Origin: Rhizobium sp. BG4
Lineage (GTDB): Bacteria > Pseudomonadota > Alphaproteobacteria > Rhizobiales > Rhizobiaceae
Direction of reading: 5' to 3'
Assembly (NCBI RefSeq): GCF_016864575.1
Contig: NZ_CP044126.1
Span: 434,001-498,000, forward strand
Length of the DNA stretch: 64,000 nt
Position numbers and translations under genes: made by a program. Positions 36,312 to 44,859 of the stretch are shown in pieces. Each line of letters begins with the position of its first letter. Positions within the stretch are counted from its first letter, which is position 1. The notes beneath the pieces are model-generated. The model searched no databases, was not told the origin of the DNA, and worked only from the letters and a program-made list of their open reading frames with translations.

Positions 36312-37226
36312 ATGACCGTTTCAGGTCCCCAGCGCCCTGCCGGCAGCCGCAAGAGGCGGCGCAGATCGCAATGGCGCGGGCTTCTCTATATCGCGCCGGC
36401 CATGGCGCTCGTCATCGTCTTCTTCGTGATGCCCGTGATCTTCACCGGCTGGATGAGCCTGCACAACTGGCCGCTGATGGGCGCCCAGCGCTGGATCGGC
36501 TTTGCCAACTATACCCGCATGTTCAACGACAGCCGCTTCATGGCGGCGCTGAACTTCACCGCCTATTACACCGTCATCGTCACCATCGCGATCTTTGCCG
36601 TTGCCTTTCCGCTTGCGATCTTCGTCGAGAAGGAACGGCGCTTCGTCAGCACCTACCGGACGATCATCTTCCTGCCCGTCGTCGTCGGGCTTGCGACCGC
36701 CTCCCTGCTCTGGGTCTGGCTTGCCAATGTCGATAGCGGCTTCTTTGGCCCGGCGCTGCGGGCGCTCGGCCTCGTCGAGCGCAGCCCGAATATCATGGCA
36801 AGCTTCGACACCGCTTTTGCGACGATCGTCGTCATGGTCGTCTGGAAGATCGCCGGCTTCACGATGATCATCCTGCTGACCGGCCTGCAGGCGATCCCAT
36901 CCGAACTCACGGAAGCCGCGCGCATCGATGGCGCCGGGCGCTGGCAGCGCTTCCGGCATCTGACCTTGCCGCTGATGCGTCGCACGATCGCGCTCGCGCT
37001 CGTCGTCTCGGTCACCGGCTCGGTTCTTGCCTTCGACCAGTTTTACATCATGACCTCGGGCGGGCCGCAGAACAAAATGATCTCGGTGGTCTACTACATT
37101 TTCAACCAGTCCTTCGTGTCGTTCAATCTCGGTTACGGCGCGGCCCTGTCGATCGCGCTCTTGGCGATCCTGGTGGCGATCTCCATCGTCCAGCTTTGGC
37201 TGCTGCGTGTCGGGGAGGAGCGCTGA
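36312..37226 (+). CDS. Sugar ABC transporter permease 1 (MalF/UgpA-type)
   Basis: This 304-residue permease has six TM segments (LLYIAPAMALVIVFFVMPVIF first) and the coupling loop ELTEAARIDGAGRWQRFRHLTLP. ATG 36312 is chosen because GGAG precedes it by 7 nt; ATG 36297 is in frame. Its stop overlaps the start of the next permease by 1 bp (TGATG). Confidence 0.9.
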   Translation: MTVSGPQRPAGSRKRRRRSQWRGLLYIAPAMALVIVFFVMPVIFTGWMSLHNWPLMGAQRWIGFANYTRMFNDSRFMAALNFTAYYTVIVTIAIFAVAFPLAIFVEKERRFVSTYRTIIFLPVVVGLATASLLWVWLANVDSGFFGPALRALGLVERSPNIMASFDTAFATIVVMVVWKIAGFTMIILLTGLQAIPSELTEAARIDGAGRWQRFRHLTLPLMRRTIALALVVSVTGSVLAFDQFYIMTSGGPQNKMISVVYYIFNQSFVSFNLGYGAALSIALLAILVAISIVQLWLLRVGEER

Positions 37227-38089
37227 TGACCACCTCCAGAGAACGCCGCGCCCGCAAGCGGTTCCGTTCGCAATCGGCCTATCACGTCGCCGGGATCGCT
37301 ATTTCGGTGTTTTTCCTGGCGCCGTTCGTCATCGCCCTGCTCTCGTCGTTCCGGCATGGTACGGAAGCGAGCCTGCCGCCGCTGCCGCCATGGCCGACGA
37401 CGGGCGTCAGCTTCGATGCCTATGCCCTGCTAGATACGTTCGGCGCCGGCATCTGGCAGCACATGATCAACTCGCTCTTCGTGTCGCTCGCCACCGTGGT
37501 GCTGACGGTCGCCGTCAGCCTGCTCGCCGGCTATGGCTTCTCGCGCTACCGCTTCCCGCTGAAGAATGTGCTTTTCGTGCTGATCATCGCCACGCTGATG
37601 ATCCCGTTCCAGTCGATCCTGACGCCGCTCTTCATCATTCTCGCCAAGCTCGGCCTCAACAACTCGCTGCTTGGGCTGACGCTTGTCTATGTGACGTTGC
37701 AGCTCCCCTTCTCGGTCTTCATGATGCGCAATGCCTTCGATGCCGTGCCGAAGGAGATCGAGGAAGCCGCCCGTATCGACGGCGCGCGGGATCTTAAACT
37801 GCTGGTCAGGGTGCTTCTGCCGCTGGTCCTGCCGGGCGTGGCGACCGTTGCGATCTTTGCGTTCCTGAATGCCTGGAACGAGTTCCTTGCCGCTCTCGTG
37901 CTGCTCTCCAGCAACGAGAAATACACGCTGCCCGTCCTGATGACGGCAGTGCGCGCCGGGCGCCTCGGCGCCATCAACTGGGGTGCGGTTCAGGCCGGTG
38001 TGGTCGTCATGACGATCCCCTGCCTGATCGTCTTCCTGCTTCTGCAACGCTACTACATGCGCGGGCTGATGGCCGGCGCGGTGAAATGA
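37226..38089 (+). CDS. Sugar ABC transporter permease 2 (MalG/UgpE-type)
   Basis: This 287-residue permease has six TM segments. Its coupling loop is EIEEAARIDGARDLKLLVRVLLP. It shares a TGATG overlap with the upstream permease. Together they form the channel for the adjacent binding protein. Confidence 0.9.
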   Translation: MTTSRERRARKRFRSQSAYHVAGIAISVFFLAPFVIALLSSFRHGTEASLPPLPPWPTTGVSFDAYALLDTFGAGIWQHMINSLFVSLATVVLTVAVSLLAGYGFSRYRFPLKNVLFVLIIATLMIPFQSILTPLFIILAKLGLNNSLLGLTLVYVTLQLPFSVFMMRNAFDAVPKEIEEAARIDGARDLKLLVRVLLPLVLPGVATVAIFAFLNAWNEFLAALVLLSSNEKYTLPVLMTAVRAGRLGAINWGAVQAGVVVMTIPCLIVFLLLQRYYMRGLMAGAVK

Positions 38090-38104
38090 TGATCTTTCAA
38101 CGAA

Positions 38105-40045
38105 ATGGATGAAGCCATGAACAAGCTGAAGAGAGACCGCCAGTTCCGCCCCCTGCCCGTACCGAGCGTCGAGCTCGCCGGCCTTTTCGGCGATCGCCAG
38201 GATGCGATCTGCGATTCAACGGCCGAAACGCTGCTCGACCGCTGCGTCGAGGCCGGCATGATCCAGGCGATCGATGTCAGCCAGCCGAGCCCCGGCGTCG
38301 TCATCCCGATCGGCCCCTGGGGCGGCTCCACACAGATGTTCTGGGACAGCGACCTCGGCAAATCGATCGAGACTGTCGCCTATTCGCTCTATCGCCGCGC
38401 CAATCCGAAGCTTGAGGCGCGCGTCGACGAAATCATCGACATGTACGAGAAGCTGCAGGACAAGGACGGCTACCTGAACGCCTGGTTCCAGCGCGTGCAG
38501 CCCGGCCGCCGCTGGACGAACCTGCGCGACCACCACGAACTCTATTGCGCCGGACACTTGATCGAGGGTGCAGTCGCCTATTACCAGGCGACCGGCAAGC
38601 GCAAGCTGCTCGACATCATGTGCCGCTATGCGGATTACCTGATCACCGTTTTCGGCCATGGCCCGGGCAAGCTCGCCGGCTATTGCGGCCACGAGGAAGT
38701 AGAACTGGCGCTGGTAAAGCTGGCGCGCGTCACCGGCGAGAAGAAATATCTCGACCTCTCGAAATTCTTCGTCGACGAGCGCGGACAGGAGCCGCATTTC
38801 TTCACGGAAGAAGCGGTGCGCGACGGCCGCAGTGCGGCCGATTTCCACCAGAAGACCTATGAATATGGTCAGGCACATGTGCCGGTGCGCGATCAGAAAA
38901 AGGTCGTCGGCCATGCCGTGCGCGCCATGTATCTCTATGCCGGCATGGCCGACATCGCCACCGAGTATAATGACGATACGCTGACCTCGGCACTCGAAAC
39001 GCTCTGGGACGACCTGACGACGAAGCAGATGTATGTGACGGGCGGCATCGGCCCGGCGGCGTCCAACGAAGGCTTCACCGACTATTACGACCTGCCGAAC
39101 GAAAGCGCCTACGCCGAGACCTGCGCCTCCGTCGGTCTGGTCTTCTGGGCGAACCGAATGCTGGGCCGCGGCCCGAACCGGCGCTATGCCGATATCATGG
39201 AGCAGGCGCTCTATAACGGCGCAATGGCCGGCCTTTCGCTCGATGGCAAGACCTTCTTCTACGAAAACCCGCTGGAAAGCGCCGGCAAGCATCACCGCTG
39301 GATCTGGCACCATTGCCCCTGCTGCCCGCCGAATATCGCCCGCCTGCTGGCCTCCGTCGGCTCCTATATGTATGCGGTCGCCGAAGATGAGATTGCCGTT
39401 CATCTCTATGGAGAAAGCAAGGCCCGCTTCGAGCTCTCGGGCACCAAGGTCGAGCTGGCGCAGACAACCCGCTACCCCTGGGATGGAGCGATCCATTTCG
39501 ACCTCAATCTCGACCACCCGGCCCGCTTCGCGCTGTTGCTGCGCATTCCGGAGTGGGCGGACGGCTCCACGCTTTCGGTCAATGGCGAGAGCATCGGCAT
39601 CGAATCCATCTCAACGGACGGTTATGCGCGGATTGAGCGCGACTGGAAGAGTGGCGATGCGGTCGATCTCGTCATTCCGCTTGCAGCGCGCAAGCTCTTC
39701 GCCAACCCGCTCGTCCGCCAGGATGCCGGCCGCACCGCACTGATGCGCGGGCCGCTGGTCTATTGCGTCGAGGAGACCGACAATGGCGCCGGGCTGAACG
39801 GTATTTCGCTTTCGGCAGATCCGTCGAAGGCGAAGGTCTCTGAAATCGCGGGGCTTCGCGGCGCGGTCGCTCTCGACCTGCCCGTCAGCCGCGATGCTTC
39901 GGATTGGGGCGCCGATCTCTACCGGACCACGCCGCCCTCCGCGAAGCCGGCCACCGCCCGCTTCGTGCCCTACCCCTTCTGGGACAACCGCGAGCCGGGC
40001 GAGATGCTCGTCTGGGTCCGCGCCGGCGAGGCGCGCGGTGAATAA
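38105..40045 (+). CDS. Glycoside hydrolase family 127, beta-L-arabinofuranosidase-like
   Basis: This 646-residue GH127 (DUF1680) enzyme has an alpha/alpha-barrel fold. The zinc-cysteine catalytic set is visible: Glu338 and Cys340 in YAETCASVG, and Cys406-Cys407 in HHCPCCPPN, one of which acts as nucleophile in characterised members such as HypBA1. Those enzymes release beta-L-arabinofuranose from hydroxyproline-linked arabino-oligosaccharides of plant cell-wall glycoproteins. No signal peptide is present, so the enzyme acts after uptake. It is encoded within a LacI-controlled sugar ABC operon. ATG 38117 is a possible alternative start. Confidence 0.88.
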   Translation: MDEAMNKLKRDRQFRPLPVPSVELAGLFGDRQDAICDSTAETLLDRCVEAGMIQAIDVSQPSPGVVIPIGPWGGSTQMFWDSDLGKSIETVAYSLYRRANPKLEARVDEIIDMYEKLQDKDGYLNAWFQRVQPGRRWTNLRDHHELYCAGHLIEGAVAYYQATGKRKLLDIMCRYADYLITVFGHGPGKLAGYCGHEEVELALVKLARVTGEKKYLDLSKFFVDERGQEPHFFTEEAVRDGRSAADFHQKTYEYGQAHVPVRDQKKVVGHAVRAMYLYAGMADIATEYNDDTLTSALETLWDDLTTKQMYVTGGIGPAASNEGFTDYYDLPNESAYAETCASVGLVFWANRMLGRGPNRRYADIMEQALYNGAMAGLSLDGKTFFYENPLESAGKHHRWIWHHCPCCPPNIARLLASVGSYMYAVAEDEIAVHLYGESKARFELSGTKVELAQTTRYPWDGAIHFDLNLDHPARFALLLRIPEWADGSTLSVNGESIGIESISTDGYARIERDWKSGDAVDLVIPLAARKLFANPLVRQDAGRTALMRGPLVYCVEETDNGAGLNGISLSADPSKAKVSEIAGLRGAVALDLPVSRDASDWGADLYRTTPPSAKPATARFVPYPFWDNREPGEMLVWVRAGEARGE

Positions 40046-40046
40046 G

Positions 40047-41120
40047 ATGGCGGATACAGGCGTCGTACTTGCCGGAGTTCGCAAGAGCTTCGGCAGCCTG
40101 GATGTGATCCATGGCATCGACCTGACGATATCGGAGGGATCCTTCGTGGTCTTCGTCGGCCCCTCCGGATGCGGGAAGTCGACCCTGCTGCGGATGATTG
40201 CCGGGCTGGAGGACGTCACCGATGGTGAGATCGAGATCAAGGGGCGCAACGTCACCGATCTCGATCCTTCGGACCGCGGCATCGCCATGGTCTTTCAGTC
40301 CTATGCGCTCTATCCGCATATGAGCGTGCGCGAAAACCTCGCCTTCGGGCTGAAAATGGCACGCACGCAAGCGGGTGAGATCGAGGCACGCGTCAAGGCC
40401 GCCTCGGCGATCCTGAAGATCGACCACCTTCTCGACCGCCGCCCGGGCCAGCTATCGGGCGGCCAGCGGCAGCGCGTGGCGATCGGCCGGGCCATCGTGC
40501 GCAAGCCCGAGGTCTTCCTCTTCGACGAGCCGCTATCGAACCTCGATGCCGAACTGCGCGTCTCCATGCGCATCGAGATCGCCCGTCTGCATCGCGAGCT
40601 CGGCAACACCATGATCTACGTGACGCACGACCAGACCGAGGCGATGACGCTCGCCGACCAGATCGTCGTGCTGCGCGACGGGCGCATCGAACAATCGGGC
40701 ACGCCGCGCGAAATCTACGAGCGCCCGGCCAATACCTTCGTCGCGGGCTTCATCGGCTCGCCGCGGATGAACCTGCTCGACGCCGTGTGGCAGGGCGCGG
40801 GCCGGGTTTCGGCTGGCGGACAGGCGGTCCAATCAGGTCTCGCCGGGAGCGCACTGGTATCGGGCGCCAAGGTGAAATTGGGGATTCGGCCTGAGCATCT
40901 GACCGTCAGCACCACCGGCACGGACGGGCTGGAGGCAACGGTCGATTTCGCCGAATATCTCGGCGGCACGCAATATCTCTATTGCCAGCTGCCCGACGGC
41001 CAGCCGGTCACCGTCGAATATCGCTCGGCGGCGGAGATCAACACCGGAGGCCGGATTTTTCTCAGCGCTGCTCCGGCGGATATCCGATTGTTCGATGAAG
41101 GCGGCCTCGCCGTCACGTGA
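40047..41120 (+). CDS. Sugar ABC transporter ATP-binding protein UgpC/MsmX-like
   Basis: This 357-residue CUT1-type ATPase has Walker A GPSGCGKST, signature LSGGQRQRVAIGRAI, Walker B VFLFDEPLSNLD and switch His in YVTHDQTEAM. A C-terminal TOBE/MalK regulatory domain starts near residue 240 (TFVAGFIGSPRMN). GTG 40038 is an alternative start overlapping the GH127 stop. It is the last gene of the arabinoside operon and is followed by a long hairpin. Confidence 0.92.
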   Translation: MADTGVVLAGVRKSFGSLDVIHGIDLTISEGSFVVFVGPSGCGKSTLLRMIAGLEDVTDGEIEIKGRNVTDLDPSDRGIAMVFQSYALYPHMSVRENLAFGLKMARTQAGEIEARVKAASAILKIDHLLDRRPGQLSGGQRQRVAIGRAIVRKPEVFLFDEPLSNLDAELRVSMRIEIARLHRELGNTMIYVTHDQTEAMTLADQIVVLRDGRIEQSGTPREIYERPANTFVAGFIGSPRMNLLDAVWQGAGRVSAGGQAVQSGLAGSALVSGAKVKLGIRPEHLTVSTTGTDGLEATVDFAEYLGGTQYLYCQLPDGQPVTVEYRSAAEINTGGRIFLSAAPADIRLFDEGGLAVT

Positions 41121-41128
41121 TTAGCTTC

Positions 41129-41169
41129 AGTATCAACAAGAGCCTATTTCGTAGGCTTTTGTTGATACT
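41129..41169. terminator. Long hairpin between the sugar operon and nasT
   Basis: An 18-bp stem (41129-41146 with 41152-41169) has only one G-T wobble and a 5-nt loop (TTTCG). A short T run follows at 41174-41178. It most likely terminates the sugar operon. Its length exceeds that of ordinary terminators, and it sits in the 5' region of nasT. Confidence 0.7.
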
Positions 41170-41226
41170 GCCCATTTTTATAGCCATCCGCTTGCCAGCA
41201 TTGCTGCACTGCGTCATAAATGCTGC

Positions 41227-41814
41227 ATGAGCCACTTCGACCTGACGATCCTTGTCATCGATGAAAACGCGATCCGCTCCTCGATCATCGAAGAGGGATT
41301 GCGGGAGGCGGGGCATATGCGCGTCACCGTCATCCATGAGGTGCAGGGCGTGGCGCGGATCATCGAGACGCTGAAACCCGATGTCATCATCATCGACATC
41401 GAGAATCCGAACCGGGACATGATGGAACATCTCTTCCAGCTGACCCGCTCGATCAGCCGCCCGATCGCCATGTTCGTCGATCGCTCCGATACCGCCTCGA
41501 TCGAGGCCGCCGTGGAAGCCGGCGTCTCCGCCTACATCGTCGACGGGCTGAAGAAGGAGCGCGTCAAGCCGATCCTCGACATGGCTGTCAGCCGCTTCAA
41601 TGCCTTCAGCCGCTTGCAACGGGAACTCGCCGACGCCAAATCAGCGCTGGAGGAGCGAAAGGTGATCGAGCGGGCCAAGGGCATCATGATGCGGATGCGG
41701 GGCCTTTCGGAAGAGGAAGCCTTTGCGTTGCTTCGCCAGACGGCAATGAACGAGAAAAAGAAAATGTCCGAAATTGCGCAAAGTGTCGTGACGGCTGCGG
41801 GGCTGCTGATGTGA
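41227..41814 (+). CDS. nasT: ANTAR-domain response regulator NasT
   Basis: This 195-residue protein has an N-terminal receiver-like domain (LTILVIDENAIRSSIIEEGL, then DVIIIDIENPNRDMMEH). The C-terminal three-helix ANTAR RNA-binding domain begins near residue 125 (SALEERKVIERAKGIMMRMR, then LSEEEAFALLRQTAM). NasT-type proteins bind paired hexaloop hairpins in nitrate-gene leaders and prevent early termination. Its partner nasS follows, and a matching RNA leader lies upstream of nrtA. Its activity is probably blocked by NasS when nitrate is absent. Confidence 0.92.
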   Translation: MSHFDLTILVIDENAIRSSIIEEGLREAGHMRVTVIHEVQGVARIIETLKPDVIIIDIENPNRDMMEHLFQLTRSISRPIAMFVDRSDTASIEAAVEAGVSAYIVDGLKKERVKPILDMAVSRFNAFSRLQRELADAKSALEERKVIERAKGIMMRMRGLSEEEAFALLRQTAMNEKKKMSEIAQSVVTAAGLLM

Positions 41815-41854
41815 GCCCGGCCCGCGATGCAATAAGCGCCTGGAGGACGCTGGA

Positions 41855-43138
41855 GTGAATGCCTTGACCAAGATTGCCAGCGGCAGCGCCCGCATCGCCT
41901 CTCCCGCCCTGTCCAACGGCGAGGGACCGAGAGTTCTCCGCGCCGGTTTCATCCCGCTTGTCGATGCATCGGTGCTGATCGCCGCCGCCGAATTCGGCTT
42001 TGCCGCCAGGGAGGGCATCGCACTCGAACTGGTGAAGGATGTGTCCTGGGCGAATGTCCGCGACCGCCTGGCCTTCCGGCAGTTCGACATTGCCCACATG
42101 CTCTCGCCGATGCCGGTTGCCGCCATGCTCGGCCTCGGCTCCAATCCATCGCCGACCATCACGCCCTTCTCGCTCGGCCGCGGTGGCAATGCGATCACGC
42201 TTTCGACGCGGCTTTTTGAACGCATGCAGCAGGTCGCGGGTACCGGGGAAACCGCGAGCGCGATGGAGAACGCCAAGGCGCTTGCCGCCGTGCTTGCCGA
42301 TATGCGGGCACGCGGCGAACCGATGCCGACGCTCGGCATGACCTATCCCTTCTCCTCGCATAATTACGAGTTCCGCTACTGGCTCGCCGCCGGCGGCATC
42401 GATCCCGATCATGACGTCAAGCTCGTCGTCGTCCCGCCGCCGCTGACATCGGATGCGCTTGCCGCCGGCGCGATCGACGGCTTTTGCGTTGGCGCGCCCT
42501 GGAACATGATTGCCTCCGAGCGCGGCGTCGGCCGCATCGTCGCCGCCAAGCAGGATATCTGGCCGTCGGCTCCAGAAAAGGTAATCGGCATGCGGCCGGA
42601 TTGGGCAGAGCGCCATCCGGAGACCGTCTCGCGGCTGATCGTTGCACTCGATGCGGCCGCGCGCTGGTGCGACGACGCGGCAAACCATGACGCGCTTGCC
42701 GATGTCCTCGCCGATCTGCGCTACATCGCGGCGCCTGTCGAGATCATTCGACACGTTCTTGCTGGTGAGTTCAGCCTCGACGCCAAAGGCAACCGTCGCG
42801 TCATCGAGAACTATTTCCAGTTCCACGGCCAGTTCGCCAATTATCCGCGCCCGAGCCAGGCGCTCTGGATCTACAGCCAGATGATCCGCTGGGGCCAGGC
42901 CGAGCCCAGCCTGACGCTGGCGCGCGCCGCCGCTTCCGCCTATCGGCCGGACCTCTACCGCGCCGCACTCGGCGACGATTGCACGCCCGAGGATGCCGAT
43001 GTTCGCATCGAGGGAGACCGCGATGGCGAGCGCTTCATGGACGGCCGCATCTTCGATCCGGGCGACTTCGCTGCCTACATCAACGGCTTCGAAGTGAAGA
43101 GCGCATCGATCGCCATCCGGCAGCTGGACGAGGGCTGA
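41855..43138 (+). CDS. nasS: Nitrate sensor NasS, NrtA-like cytoplasmic binding protein
   Basis: This 427-residue protein is homologous to the nitrate-binding protein encoded from 43501. Compare RYWLAAGGIDPDHDV and FCVGAPWN here with RYWLAAGGIDPDKDV and FCVGEPWN there. It has no signal peptide, so it should be cytoplasmic, as NasS is. NasS sequesters NasT until nitrate or nitrite binds. GTG 41855 follows a GGAGGACGCTGGA ribosome binding site. The gene order is nasT then nasS; in several other species the order is nasS then nasT. Confidence 0.9.
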   Translation: MNALTKIASGSARIASPALSNGEGPRVLRAGFIPLVDASVLIAAAEFGFAAREGIALELVKDVSWANVRDRLAFRQFDIAHMLSPMPVAAMLGLGSNPSPTITPFSLGRGGNAITLSTRLFERMQQVAGTGETASAMENAKALAAVLADMRARGEPMPTLGMTYPFSSHNYEFRYWLAAGGIDPDHDVKLVVVPPPLTSDALAAGAIDGFCVGAPWNMIASERGVGRIVAAKQDIWPSAPEKVIGMRPDWAERHPETVSRLIVALDAAARWCDDAANHDALADVLADLRYIAAPVEIIRHVLAGEFSLDAKGNRRVIENYFQFHGQFANYPRPSQALWIYSQMIRWGQAEPSLTLARAAASAYRPDLYRAALGDDCTPEDADVRIEGDRDGERFMDGRIFDPGDFAAYINGFEVKSASIAIRQLDEG

Positions 43139-43300
43139 AGGTCTGCCGCGCTGCACAAATTGCTAGCAGCGCGGTCCGCTTCCATCCAGGCATTCGCATA
43201 AAAGATGCGCAGAATTTTAGAACGCATAAAAATTCACTTGCCATCATTTCAAGGCAGAATACCAAACGCTTTCAATCAATTGACGGCAGCGATCTGAAAT

Positions 43301-43316
43301 TGGCACGGCCTTTGCA
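43301..43316 (+). promoter_or_regulatory. Sigma54 (RpoN) -24/-12 promoter
   Basis: TGGCACGGCCTTTGCA matches the sigma54 consensus (TGGCAC, four-base spacer, TTGCA) essentially perfectly. It lies upstream of the nitrate operon, which suggests NtrC-dependent activation under nitrogen limitation. No clear NtrC enhancer was identified further upstream. Confidence 0.88.
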
Positions 43317-43331
43317 GGGCTAATAGCGCCC

Positions 43332-43397
43332 GGATCAACGGCGATCCAGGCAGATGAGCGCGCGATAGGCGCTTGCAAGAGACATCGACGTCGCAAG
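43332..43397 (+). ncRNA. Candidate ANTAR target: two hexaloop hairpins in the nrtA leader
   Basis: Hairpin P1 has a perfect 5-bp stem (43332-43336 with 43343-43347) around the hexaloop AACGGC. Hairpin P2 has GAC/GTC around the hexaloop ATCGAC (43384-43389), with an outer 5-bp stem CTTGC/GCAAG (43372-43376 with 43393-43397) and a 4-nt bulge. Both loops have A at position 1 and G at position 4, the known ANTAR recognition pattern. A T run follows at 43450-43456. This is a good fit to a NasT target, seen directly in sequence but untested. Confidence 0.72.
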
Positions 43398-43500
43398 GTT
43401 TTTGCTGTCCGGGACCCTCCCTTCCCGCAGACGCAATCTCCGAGCGGCGTTTTTTTGTGCCCAAAATCCGGCGACCACTCGACAATAAGGGGAACTGCGC

Positions 43501-44799
43501 ATGACCAAGATCCTCACCGGCAGCTTCAGCCGCCGCAATCTTCTGAAGACGACAGCGACGGCAGCCCTGATCGGCGCGGTCCGCTCAGCCTTCCCATCCG
43601 GCGCCTTTGCGGCGGCTGCCACGCCTGAAGTCACGGGCGCCAAGCTCGGCTTCATCGCACTGACGGATGCCGCGCCGCTGATCGTCGCCAAGGAGAAGGG
43701 CCTCTTCGAAAAGCACGGCATGCCCGATGTCGACGTCGCCAAGCAGGCATCCTGGGGCGCCACCCGTGACAATCTCGTGCTCGGAGGCGCGGCGAACGGC
43801 ATCGATGGCGCCCATATCCTGTCGCCGCTGCCCTACCTGATGCAGGCCGGCAAGGTGACGCAGAACAACCAGCCGGTGGCGATGTCGATCCTGGCGCGGC
43901 TGAACTACGACAGCCAGGGCATCTCGGTCGCCAAGGAATATGCCGAGACCGGCGTGCAGCTCGATGCTTCCAAGCTGAAGGCCGCCTTCGAGAAGAAGAA
44001 GGCTGCGGGCGGCGAAGTGAAGGTGGCGATGACCTTCCCCGGCGGCACGCACGATCTCTGGGTCCGCTACTGGCTCGCCGCGGGTGGCATCGATCCCGAC
44101 AAGGACGTCTCGACCATCGTCGTCCCGCCGCCGCAGATGGTGGCGAACATGAAGGTCGGCAACATGGACGTCTTCTGTGTCGGCGAGCCCTGGAACGAGC
44201 AGCTTGTCAATCAGGGCATCGGCTTCACCGCGGCGACCACCGGCGAACTCTGGAAGGACCACCCGGAAAAGGCGCTCGCCATGCGCACCGAGTGGATCGA
44301 GAAGAACCCGAACGCCGCCAAGGCCCTCTTGATGGCCGTGATGGAAGCGCAGCAATGGTGCGACAGCATGGACAACAAGGAGGAGATGGCGACGATCCTT
44401 GGCAAGCGCCAATGGTTCAACGTGCCGCCGAAGGACGTGCTCGGCCGCCTGAAGGGCGACATCAACTACGGCAATGGCCGCGTCGCCCACGGCACCGATC
44501 TCTACATGAAATTCTGGGCGGGCGGAGTTTCCTACCCGTTCAAGAGCCACGACACCTGGTTCATGGCCGAGAACATCCGCTGGGGCAAGTTCGCGCCCGA
44601 CACCGACATCAAGGCGCTGGTCGACAAGGTCAACCGCGAAGATATCTGGCGCCAGGCCGCCAAGGATCTCGGCGTCGCCGCCGCCGATATTCCGGCCTCT
44701 TCCTCGCGCGGCAAGGAGACCTTCTTCGATGGCAAGGTCTTCGATCCCGAGAACCCCTCCGCCTATCTCGACAGCCTTGCCATCAAGGCCGCGTCGTAG
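43501..44799 (+). CDS. nrtA: Nitrate ABC transporter substrate-binding protein NrtA (NasF)
   Basis: This 432-residue nitrate-binding protein has a twin-arginine-like signal (SFSRRNLLKTTATAALIG, cleavage near residue 40). The mature domain contains KLGFIALTDAAPLIVAKEKG and MTFPGGTHDLWVRYWLAAGG, typical of NrtA/CmpA proteins. It lies behind the sigma54 promoter and hexaloop leader and heads nrtABC-nirBD-nasA. Its closest relative in the window is the signal-less sensor NasS. Confidence 0.93.
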   Translation: MTKILTGSFSRRNLLKTTATAALIGAVRSAFPSGAFAAAATPEVTGAKLGFIALTDAAPLIVAKEKGLFEKHGMPDVDVAKQASWGATRDNLVLGGAANGIDGAHILSPLPYLMQAGKVTQNNQPVAMSILARLNYDSQGISVAKEYAETGVQLDASKLKAAFEKKKAAGGEVKVAMTFPGGTHDLWVRYWLAAGGIDPDKDVSTIVVPPPQMVANMKVGNMDVFCVGEPWNEQLVNQGIGFTAATTGELWKDHPEKALAMRTEWIEKNPNAAKALLMAVMEAQQWCDSMDNKEEMATILGKRQWFNVPPKDVLGRLKGDINYGNGRVAHGTDLYMKFWAGGVSYPFKSHDTWFMAENIRWGKFAPDTDIKALVDKVNREDIWRQAAKDLGVAAADIPASSSRGKETFFDGKVFDPENPSAYLDSLAIKAAS

Positions 44800-44809
44800 T
44801 TCCCCGCCT

Positions 44810-44832
44810 CCGGCGTGTGACGGGCGCGCCGG
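44810..44832 (+). terminator. Intercistronic hairpin after nrtA
   Basis: CCGGCG (44810-44815) pairs with CGCCGG (44827-44832) around an 11-nt loop, followed by CCTTTTCTT. It lies between nrtA and nrtB and may cause partial termination, so that binding protein is made in excess. Confidence 0.5.
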
Positions 44833-44859
44833 CCTTTTCTTGCCTTAAGGAGCGATCGC

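Larger units (their letters stand above)
43139..43500 (+). promoter_or_regulatory. nrtA promoter and leader region
   Basis: This 362-bp non-coding region holds, in order, an AT-richer upstream stretch, a near-perfect sigma54 promoter (43301-43316), two hexaloop hairpins (43332-43347 and 43372-43397) and a GC-rich segment followed by a seven-T run (43450-43456) about 45 bp before nrtA. The arrangement is that of a NasT/NasR-type transcription antitermination leader. No protein-coding gene is visible within it. Confidence 0.8.
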
